Source of the DNA: Phoronis australis
Taxonomy: Eukaryota; Phoronida; Phoronidae
Reading direction: 5' to 3'
Length of the DNA: 48,513 bases
Assembly: GCA_002633005.1 (NCBI GenBank)
Contig: NMRA01000710.1
Location: 129,960-178,472, forward strand
Below, piece by piece: positions 40,750 through 48,513 of the stretch. A program made the position numbers and the translations under genes. The notes under the pieces are model-generated. The model was not told the origin of the DNA and ran no database searches. It saw nothing but the letters and a program-made list of their open reading frames with translations. The stretch's first letter is position 1. Every line of letters begins with the position of its first letter.

Positions 40750-41020
40750 GTACAGCACTCTCGATTGCCCGGTTACGCAATGCTTGTTGACAGGGTTAGA
40801 TTAGAGCTAGTGTCCTTGTATAAGCTCCGCCCCACTTGTCAGTCACTGAGCTGGTGAGCACTCGAGCCATATGACCTACTGAAGCTTGGTCAAATATAAT
40901 TAAAAAAACAACTTTGGATTTTCAGAATGATTTTATTTTTCTTCAGTATGCTATGCATCAAGATTAGGATGACATAAAAATGTAAAAAACAGTCAAAATT
41001 ATTTTTGTGTATCCACCTAC
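40750..41020. other. Unassigned spacer right of the duplication
   Basis: AT-rich with no supported gene. Confidence 0.5.
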
Positions 41021-41270
41021 CTTAAGAGTAGGCAAGGGTTAGGGTTTTTGTTACAGTTTTTGGGGACAAGGGTTTAGGCTAGGCTAGGGTTAGGGTGTGG
41101 GTTAGGGTTGTTGGGCTTAAGGGTTAAGGGTAGGTTAGGGTTAGGGTTTGGGTTAGGGTTAGAGCTAGGGCTAGGGGTACGGCTGGGGTTGGGGTGAGTG
41201 ACGAGGGTGATGGTCAGGGTCAAGGTGAGGGGTGAGCGGTTAGGGCTTGGGTAAGGCTAATGATGTTACA
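41021..41270 (+). repeat. Interstitial telomere-like TTAGGG tract (right)
   Basis: Several intact GGTTAGGGTTAGGG runs (about 41085-41170) sit within degenerate AGGGTTAAGG and GGCTAGGG units, grading into GGTCAGGGTCAAGG. TTAGGG is the standard metazoan telomere repeat, so this is an interstitial telomeric sequence or a minisatellite built on it. Confidence 0.75.
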
Positions 41271-41459
41271 ATTAATAATCCGAAAATTTCATGAGCTTTT
41301 TCACATTTAATTGAACGTTATAGTTTGAAAGCTAGGAAATGTTTTAATATTTAAGATACACGCCTGATGGTGAGCTTGACAGTGCCACAATTATTCACAT
41401 AATGACAACCCTGCCTTCTCCATCATACATTATTACGAATGAATTGAGCGCAAACATTT

Positions 41460-42165
41460 TAAACTATATTTCGAATAACAAAGTTGAGAGAATGAATAGA
41501 GATGTATTAATTAAAACTTTTGAGAAAGGGGGAGTGGAAATAATGAATAGAATTCGTGTTAACAAGGCTATAAAAATTTGATGGATCAAAAGACTACTTA
41601 CCTCTGGATCAAAATGGGTGAAATTATTTGAATTTGAAACAGGGATTGCAAAGTCAAATATTATCAGTTTGGAAATGACTATATTAAAAATCATACTGAA
41701 GTAATCGATCCTTTTTGGAACGAAGTTCTTAGTAACTGGTCTTTTTCATTTGTAAACAGCCCCATAAAAATGCGAGTGATTTACTCTCAACTAGTTTATG
41801 GCATAATGATGAAATGCTTATAGACAGAAAATCTGTCTTCTTTAGCAAGTATGCTAGGTGTGGTGTTCCTTTTATTTATGACTTACTGGTTGAAAATAAC
41901 AGGTTTTACTCATTTACTGAATTTAAAAACATCTCGAATATACGTACACACTTTTTTGAATATTATTCTCTGACTGAGTCTGTTAGGTCGTTTCTTAGGA
42001 GGACACCATTACAAATGCAGTTAATTGAGATATTTGGACCAATAATAACTTTTAATATCCATAATTCTTTAAACTGCACGTTAATATGTAAAACTGATGT
42101 TGTTTGCAAGAACAAAATTTTAGACCGGGATCCCAGAGCTGTTTTGGGCATGAAAAGGTGACCAA
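41460..42165 (+). pseudogene. Tx1/L1-like LINE fragment (C-terminal part of ORF2)
   Basis: In broken frames the plus strand reads GGVEIMNRIRVNKAIKI, WIKRLLTSGSKWVKLFEFE and, later, SKYARCGVPFIYDLLVENNR then FYSFTEF. The pattern is the post-reverse-transcriptase region of L1/Tx1-type elements (WIKRLL, GI-x-YI-x-DLL, F-x-EF). Several stops and frame shifts show it is dead. Both ends are truncated. It is a relative of the minus-strand LINE at 44467-45570. Confidence 0.65.
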
Positions 42166-42367
42166 TTTTCTTTGGTGCCACAGTGCTCTATGGGTATCCT
42201 GATGCTTGGAAATGGCCATCTGGCAGGTTCGCTTTGGTGGGTGTGGTTAGGGGAGCTAAGAGAATGACACTCGAAAATTGAGCTAGATAAACTTTTCTGG
42301 CAACCACTTCAAACTGCCTTGGATACCTACTACATGTACGTAATCCACTGTATCAAAATTGGCCACT

Positions 42368-42860
42368 GCCAGACAATTTCAGTGGTGGGAACTACCCGCC
42401 AGACGAACATAAACAGGGTACAAAAATTGAGCTAGATCAATCCAAAAGGTAACCGCTTGAAACCGGTGGCAAAATATTCACCGTAAGCCCAAGTATCACG
42501 AGTGAACACTGCCAGACAAATCTAGTGGTGGGTTACCCCCGCCAGACACGCCCAAATACCAGAATTAAGCTAGATCAATCCATCAGCATCACTGAACATG
42601 GCACAAAAGTTAGATGCCAGACAATTTCTGCGGTGGGGTGCCCTTGCCAGACGATTATCAAAAAGGACTAAAAATGAGCTAGATCAATCCAAGAGGTAAC
42701 CGCACGAAACCAGTTGCAAAATATTAACCGTAGCCCCGGGTATCACGAATAAGCGTTGCCAGACAAATCTAGTGGTGGGTTAGCTCCGCCAGACACGCCC
42801 AAATACCCGAGTTGAAGTAGATCAACCCAGCAGGTAACCGTTTGATAACCAATTGCACGA
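42368..42860. repeat. Tandem repeat with 247-bp higher-order unit
   Basis: The anchor GCCAGACAAWTYTAGTGGTGG-like box occurs at 42368, 42511, 42616 and 42758. Boxes 1 and 3, and 2 and 4, are the closest pairs, spaced 248 and 247 bp. Each unit also repeats TTGAGCTAGATCAATCCA and CGCCAGACACGCCCAAATAC. Non-coding. Confidence 0.8.
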
Positions 42861-44079
42861 TGTTCAACTGTTCATGGTGCAACAGCAAGATGGCAGGAGT
42901 AGAAACAAAACTCATTATAAGCCCATTTACGCTGAATAAACACCAAGTTGAGGAACCAAGCACTTTTTACATAAGGTGAGAGATTTTTGTCTTCAAATTT
43001 ATGCCAGGGCATGAAAAATCAGAAAAATCGCGCCTGATCGGTTGGAGCGACCTCACAAGTCAGGCTACGCAACATTAACGGAATACTCTACTAGATATAT
43101 TCTAATTCACAATTAAAAAAGAACCTAAAAATCCGTCCCATTTTACCAGTCTAAACTATCTCCCCCTGTTTTCGGACGAATTTTACCCAAATCCACATCT
43201 CATTTGATGTAACTCTTACAACTAGGAGTAATCGAAATGGCGTCTTTTGCTGCCGTCATTTCCGTTGTACACGTTGTACACGAGGAGCTACTCGACATGA
43301 GCGTTGAAAGCTGAAAACAATGGAGGTTTCGGGAGATACTTGACAATTATCGTTGAGTAGTTTTCCAGTATAATTGTTCATGAGTGTTGACTGCCAAGTA
43401 GTAGCGTGATTTCAAACAGGTGGATTACAGTTAGAAAGCCCGTCATAGGCCCAAGCCATTTTCTTGGTAAATCGACCTTCACATGTGCCCTGTTAAGTGC
43501 ACAATGAAGATGAAAGGAATTGTTAATCGAAACGTGGGTTACTTAAGGAGGAAGCCATGAGCGGTAAGCACGACCAAAATGGCGCAGGTATGCCATCTTT
43601 TGTGACAAACGGTTGTTTCTCCTTCGAAAACTGTTGTTGACCCCCTCGCGACATTCTAGAGGTTCCGGCGTCGCTGTTATGTATACAGATACGTGCGTAC
43701 GTACATTAGATTCAAATACATGACGAAATGTTTGGCACGACTTCGGTTTTTGCTTATGATACCTACTGAATGTCTGTAGCATACAATAGCTAATGCAAAA
43801 TTTTCTGTTCATTGCCGGCATCCTGGTAATGGAATATTGGCCTGCAAATACAACCGAGGTCGGTGCATAGTTGTCACAAATGACTACTCCTCTTTCTGTT
43901 AGTTTGAATCACGAATCAACAAATGCTTGTTTTATATAATTCATAAATAATTTTCCAATACTATAGGGAAATGGATGAAACCTCATTTTTTAGCAATGTT
44001 TTAACATTTCTGACAGCACAACGCGTAATTCCAGCTTCTTATGAATATCTTTGGGACACTTAACCTCCCACCTTAAATA
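42861..44079. other. Unassigned stretch
   Basis: No gene or repeat supported. A 25-codon frame at 43237-43314 (starts MASFAAVISVVHVVHEELL) is too short to call. Confidence 0.5.
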
Positions 44080-44184
44080 ATGGATTCAGACGATGTGAAT
44101 GAACAGGATCCCGGACTGAAAGACTCACCTCAAGCCTCAAGCAGTACACTGACTATAAATGACCAGCAGTTAATGAACTTATAG
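44080..44184 (+). CDS. Short acidic open frame, unrecognised
   Basis: 34 codons from ATG to TAG, starting MDSDDVNEQDPGLKDSPQ and ending NDQQLMNL. The Asp/Ser/Gln-rich composition looks protein-like compared with the AT-rich flanks. No domain, promoter or splice partner was identified, so it could be an exon remnant of a mobile gene. Confidence 0.2.
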   Translation: MDSDDVNEQDPGLKDSPQASSSTLTINDQQLMNL

Positions 44185-44242
44185 TTTTTACTATTTAATG
44201 AAAGCTCTGTTCGTTTTGACCGTCGTTTCGCTGGGTCTGTAT

Positions 44243-44350
44243 CGATGTTTTCCGGTCCCTGAGTTACCTCGTGTCTATGCAACTGATATTTTCTCTGGCC
44301 TATGTTTCCTAGCGCCGATCCTCTCCCGACCCTATATTCTCCCCCAAATC
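44243..44350. repeat. C-rich motif array (left, inverted relative to 45860-45967)
   Basis: Irregular 10-13 bp units such as CCTATGTTTCCTAG, CTCTCCCGACCC and TATATTCTCCCCC. The complement of this pattern recurs at 45860-45967, and similar units lie at 45575-45620. Confidence 0.45.
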
Positions 44351-44466
44351 CTTTTTTTTCAGAGATATTTATTAACTCAACCAACCAGTACATAGTTGTG
44401 CGACAATATGACATCTAGTTTAGTGTACATCAAACAAATTACGAACATTATCGGACCCTATAAAAG

Positions 44467-45570
44467 CTAGTTAGGCAAAAAAGACCACCTTGCCTGGAAT
44501 CTCTCAAGATCCAATTTATCATTGTAAGTAATTTTTTCCAGGTTGTAGTAATCACATAGCTCACGTAAAAATGACTGAAAATTGGGCTTAGTCTTTTGTA
44601 ATCTTTGTCTATATAAATGGAATTTCGCTAAGCAAACAATTAAATTTACAGCTTCTAATCTACAGGCTGGGTCTCCAAACAAGGCGGAAGACATATTTAA
44701 CTGCAGAGGGAAATTGCACTGATTTATCATCCATGTTCTTAAACATCCCCAAAACTTCTGAACAAGTGAACATTCCCAATACAAATGTAGAATTGTTTCT
44801 TCATGTTGCTCACAGAAAGACCATAAAGACGATTCACTAACACCTATTTTCTTTAAATAAGAGTTTGTACCAATAATTCTGTGGTTGATACGGAATTGAA
44901 ACCATCTGAGTCTGACATCAGAAGTACAATGATAAATTACAGAATGATTTTTTTTCCAAGATTGAGTTTCATCACATAAGTTAATCTCTCTCTCCCACTT
45001 CAATTCTGCGACAGGTTTTACATATAACTTAGAAATAAATACTTCAAAGATTTTCCCAGTCCCTTTATTTTCCGAGGAGATTCGAAAAATATGTTCTGGA
45101 AAAAGTGGAGTGACTATAATACTCTTGTCTCTTAGATGATTCCAAGAACGAAGTATTGACCTTCGAATTCCATAAAAATGAGTAATACAAAGACAAAATT
45201 GAAAACGTTTACAAAACGTATGATAATCATAAATATATCCCTTATCAGGGTCAATTAAATCATATACGTACCGTATACCCTTTTGAAACCACTCGTTCCA
45301 AAAATTGGATTAATGTCTATACAAATTTTGGGGTTATACCACAAAGGTTGATACAAAGGATCATCTATCTCACAAAGATTGATAAAGTCATATAAGATAT
45401 AAAAATACATGTATCCTTCCAAAAATATTGTTAGTACGGTTAGATACTTCAAAGAAAAAACAAGAACCTAACTGAAAAGAGTCATTTTTTATATTAGGAA
45501 TAATTTCACATAAAATATTTAGCCAAAGAGAAGTATTGTTATAATAATTTTTCAAGAATCTTCAAATCCT
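44467..45570 (-). pseudogene. Tx1/L1-like LINE, 3' part of ORF2, minus strand
   Basis: The C-terminal open part (44467-45003 and beyond) includes LRWFQFRINHRIIGTNSYLK, then CEQHEETILHLYWECSLVQK, the zinc-binding reverse-transcriptase tail pattern (F-x-R-x-x-H-R-I-x-G-T-N; C-x-x-C-like; HL-x-x-EC). Upstream in shifted frames are PLWYNPKICIDINPIF and a YDLIDPDKGYIYDYH-like segment. Frame shifts near 45300 show decay. The family is non-LTR retrotransposons with target-primed reverse transcription. 5' truncation is typical. Confidence 0.78.
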
Positions 45571-45859
45571 ATGTTTTCCCAGTCCAGATGCCCTATGTTC
45601 CCCTGCCCCCATATTCTCTCGACCGCAGCCATTTTCTGTACATCGGAAATCAATTCATTTCGTTGATTACTTGATTTATAGATCTTGCGACTGAAAAGCG
45701 CCATGACTCTGGCCAATCATAAACATTATCAAGATGTAATTTTATCTACAAACAAACTGGGTTGGTATGTCATTACCAATAAATTGCTTTACTGGCTTTC
45801 CTGTAACCAAATGCTCCCTTTAAACACAGAAATTGAATTAACGTACACCGATACATGGG

Positions 45860-45967
45860 AAGAAGACCGGGTAATATGGGACCAGGGTAACGTCGGGATG
45901 GGGGTAACGTGGGGACGGGGGAACATTGGGCAGAGGAATATTGGTTGGGGAACCGAGGGACGGGGAT
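45860..45967. repeat. G-rich motif array (right)
   Basis: Units GGTAACGTCGGGATGGGG, GTAACGTGGGGACGGGG, GAACATTGGGCAGAGG and AATATTGGTTGGGG. This is an inverted relative of the C-rich array at 44243-44350. The two enclose the minus-strand LINE remnant. Confidence 0.5.
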
Positions 45968-46092
45968 TGTAGTGACAGAGGAACAGTGGGAGACCATGTT
46001 TCGTTTTTTAGGGCAAAATGACACTGACATATATACATGTATAAAGAAAACAAAACAACTTAAACCAAATAAATGTTTTTCATTACAGGTTC

Positions 46093-47945
46093 TTGAAAGC
46101 GATGGTAATGTATGCTGGTTCATCTGCCTGCCAAACATCAACCGGCGAGGACAGCAAGCTGAAAACTTTCAACGAAAACACTTGTTCAACACTGAAGAAC
46201 GTCACTACCCTACGTAAAAAATTAAAATGTGACAAATACTCCCTTGTTACGCAAAAAGTAGCGGAAGCTAGTGAAACAGAATTATATCTTCGCTATCACC
46301 CATCGTGCTACAGAAAATACACTGCTGTTAAACGTCCAAGAGATGGACCGTCAGTTGACGACACAACTCCTAGTAAAATGGCTTGTATTGTTACAAGACG
46401 TTGCAGTCCCCTCCCAAAGTCCGATGATAAGGCATGTTGAAAGGTTCTTGCATATTCTGTGGGAAAAGCGGAAAGAAGAAGAATGGGAAAGAGGAACCAA
46501 GGGTCAAGATATTAAGACTGTCTGGTTGTCATTCCTTCCGCCAAGCGGCCAAATCATCTAGTAATGAGCGCTTAAGAAGCCTGGTTTTCAGTGATGTTGA
46601 CTTAATAGCAAAGGAAGCTGAATATACATGTACCACAAGTCCTTTGGAGCTCTCTTCACTAAAGAAACTTCTAGTCAAGAAAGTGGAAATTTAAGGGATC
46701 TACACTACCAAGCATTTACGCAAACACGCAATTACATTCAAATTGAGGTTTTTGAAAACCGGCGGTCAATACTTCTCTCTACTTTGCTAGATTTGTACAA
46801 AGAAGAGTATGTAAGTAATGGTGGGACAGAAGCTGATGTCTCAGCATACACAACTCAGAATCTCCTTAAGAAGATGAAAGACCAATTTGGAGACAGAATT
46901 CAAGTGAGATTGTCAAATCAGCGGAAAGGCAATTTTATTTTTAGCTCCACTGTAACAGAAGGAGATGCATTAGTTCAGCAGCAAGGTGAAACTGAAGAAA
47001 ACTACCAAAATGACAAACTGAGATGGGCCGCTCTTCATCTTCGGTCTCAAATCTTGCAACTGCCTAAGTCAAAGACACCTATTCTAACAACAGTGCAGAA
47101 TTTGAAATCATGTGCACCAAAGATACCGCAGCAACTTGAACTGTTTTACCGAACACTTCTCGGTGGCATTACAACCTCAAATTCTCAAAGAGAATCCACT
47201 GACCGCAAAGTTACCGCAATGGCATCTGACGCCATTTACAACGTTACCCGTGGTAATGTGAGGCCGTTGACGCACACGTCCCTGGGACTTGGTCTGTCTT
47301 CTCTGACAGGTTCAAAACTGTCTATGCAGATTCTTAACGGAGCAGGACATTCCATCGGCTACAAAGAAAGCAAACTCCTTGAGACTGAGTTTGCGTATTC
47401 CATAGAGTCGTATGAACGCGAAGCACCAGATGGTATTCGACTCCTTCCAAATCTAGCCACTGCCTCTGTTTGGGATAATAATGACGCACACGTCGAAACA
47501 TTAGATGGCATGTCAACACTGCATGCAACTGTTGTTTCGAGAAGGAAGGAATCGCCGACAGTTTGTGGGGGTTGAGCAAGAAGTGCGGCCATTCAGAAAA
47601 TCTCTTAAGGATGTTACTTTTTCAAGTATCAACATAAACTCTGCTAAAACACGTGACAATCCTGTCAGAGGCAATGAAGTAAACTACAAGAACATACAGC
47701 TCAACTTGTTGGATCTCTACTGGTTTTTGAAACTAAGGGAAGGTAAGACTCCACTGCATGCTGAATTTATGAGCAGTTACATACGGGACCAATTGCCTCT
47801 TCAAAGGATCTGTTACATGGGCCCCATTTCAAAATCACCAATCAACAACGATGTTGTTAAAGAAACTATGATCCGCACAATGAATGTAGCCAGAGAGACT
47901 GGGCAAGACTACACAGTTGTGACATATGACTTGGCAGCTGCTTTT
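46093..47945 (+). pseudogene. Transposon-like gene with CxxC/HxxC modules, frame-broken and 3'-truncated
   Basis: At least four frame segments read as one protein. 46093-46440 ends with YLRYHPSCYRKY. 46434-about 46625 has CIFCGKSGKKKNG and runs to AKEAEY. 46628-47545 (about 300 codons) runs from YHKSFGALFTKE to GMSTLHATVV. From about 47545 to 47945 it continues REGRNRRQFVGVEQEV to YTVVTYDLAAAF. Cys/His patterns (CxxC, HPSC, and a degraded YHKS where HKxC is expected) suggest zinc-binding modules. From memory, similar long uncharacterised proteins are numerous in cnidarian and invertebrate-deuterostome genomes, which suggests a mobile or amplified family; the function is unknown. A splice acceptor candidate (tttcattacag) precedes the first segment at 46089. 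The sequence stops where a LINE 3' end begins. Confidence 0.6.
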
Positions 47946-48513
47946 TCACTGTGATATAAATTTATTGAAGGATACACAGAACATACAAAGAAATAATAAC
48001 AAACCCAGAAACCGCGAAGCATTATATCTGGGTTGTAAACAATTCATAAATGAAACTTATATACATAGAGGTATGTACAATTAAGTAGTATCTAAAATAA
48101 GTATTCCAATACTTAGACATGCTATTACAGATATGTAAAAACAAAAATATGTACAGATTCATGTGGGGAAATCAGATGCAACAATATTGATAAACGGTAC
48201 ATAAAAATTTGCTAACGTTGCTTAGGAGGAATTCGTTGAGAACAAAGTCAAGGTTAGGACTACCATTCAGTAATAATGTAACTCTAGTAGAGATATTATT
48301 ACAAGAATTGAGAGCGTTAACAATTGATTGGTTATCATTGAGTGCACGAAAAAGTGAGTCTCTCAGGGATTCGATGAGGGGACATTTGAAGAAAATATGA
48401 GGATAAGATTGATGGTCACCACATTTACAGTTTGGAGAGACATTACTAAAGTTGTGCCTGAACTTGTCAGAGTTGAGGAAAAGGCCACATCTTGATCTGT
48501 ACAATGCTATTTC
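47946..48513 (-). mobile_element. LINE 3' end inserted on the minus strand
   Basis: The minus strand encodes (48504-48172) a non-LTR retrotransposon tail: MYRSRCGLFLNSDKFRHNF, then PNCKCGDHQSYPHIFFKCPL and a helical end. C-x-C-G...H-x-F-x-x-CP is the zinc-finger-like reverse-transcriptase tail. The 3' untranslated part runs to about 47946 and ends with an AATAAATTTATATCAC-type sequence. The element continues beyond the window's right edge. It cuts the transposon-like gene on the plus strand and is therefore younger. Confidence 0.7.

Noticed and set aside
43237-43314. 25-codon frame MASFAAVISVVHVVHEELL...
   Set aside because: Looks faintly like the start of a transposase, but it is too short and has no continuation in any frame.
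1-48513. CRISPR arrays, bacterial operons, rRNA and intact tRNA genes
   Set aside because: None seen; the intron-exon structure and repeats are those of an animal nuclear genome.

Overview
The window is nuclear DNA of a multicellular animal. It has short phase-0 coding exons with GT-AG borders, long introns full of mobile elements, CCAAT and CRE promoter motifs, LINE (non-LTR retrotransposon) remnants and TTAGGG-like tracts. The repeat types fit a marine invertebrate. I lean towards an invertebrate deuterostome such as an amphioxus or hemichordate, but a mollusc is not excluded and the sequence alone does not settle it.

The left three quarters (about 1-36.7 kb, + strand) is one gene: a CD9/CD81-type tetraspanin. 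Its coding exons are at 1239-1316, 9125-9325, 10259-10333, 16695-16790, then either 20997-21089 or 21133-21219, then 29391-29474, then either 33878-33937 or 36147-36206. All junctions are phase 0 and every predicted form is 226 or 228 residues. Two positions are duplicated: two tandem exons that each carry the CCG module of the large extracellular loop, only 43 bp apart, and two terminal exons of identical length that finish the fourth membrane helix and the tail. This gives four predicted isoforms and is the most interesting system in the window. A promoter-like cluster with three CCAAT boxes and two perfect CREs lies about 0.9-1.1 kb before the start codon.

The introns hold several same-orientation copies of a pearl/Helentron-like (HINE) repeat. 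Each has a TATGCRCCCACATAT-type 5' end, sometimes a CCGT microsatellite, then diverged monomers of about 145-160 bp, and a 3' end with GTGGGCGCAT and a small hairpin. Many monomers carry a motif that matches the CTCF core consensus. A second related array fills 31.5-33.6 kb, between the alternative terminal exons and the rest. A small minus-strand gene (13404-14233), with a half THAP-domain exon inside it, sits in intron 3. An internal CpG-rich segment with CRE and TATA motifs lies at 23.1-23.3 kb.

The right quarter (36.7-48.5 kb) is repeat-dominated. It contains a 1.45 kb tandem duplication with a single N at its junction, flanked by degenerate telomere-like tracts; a 247-bp-period tandem repeat; two Tx1/L1-like LINE 3' fragments in opposite orientation; inverted C-rich/G-rich motif arrays; and a frame-broken transposon-like gene with CxxC/HxxC modules, cut at its 3' end by another LINE inserted on the minus strand.
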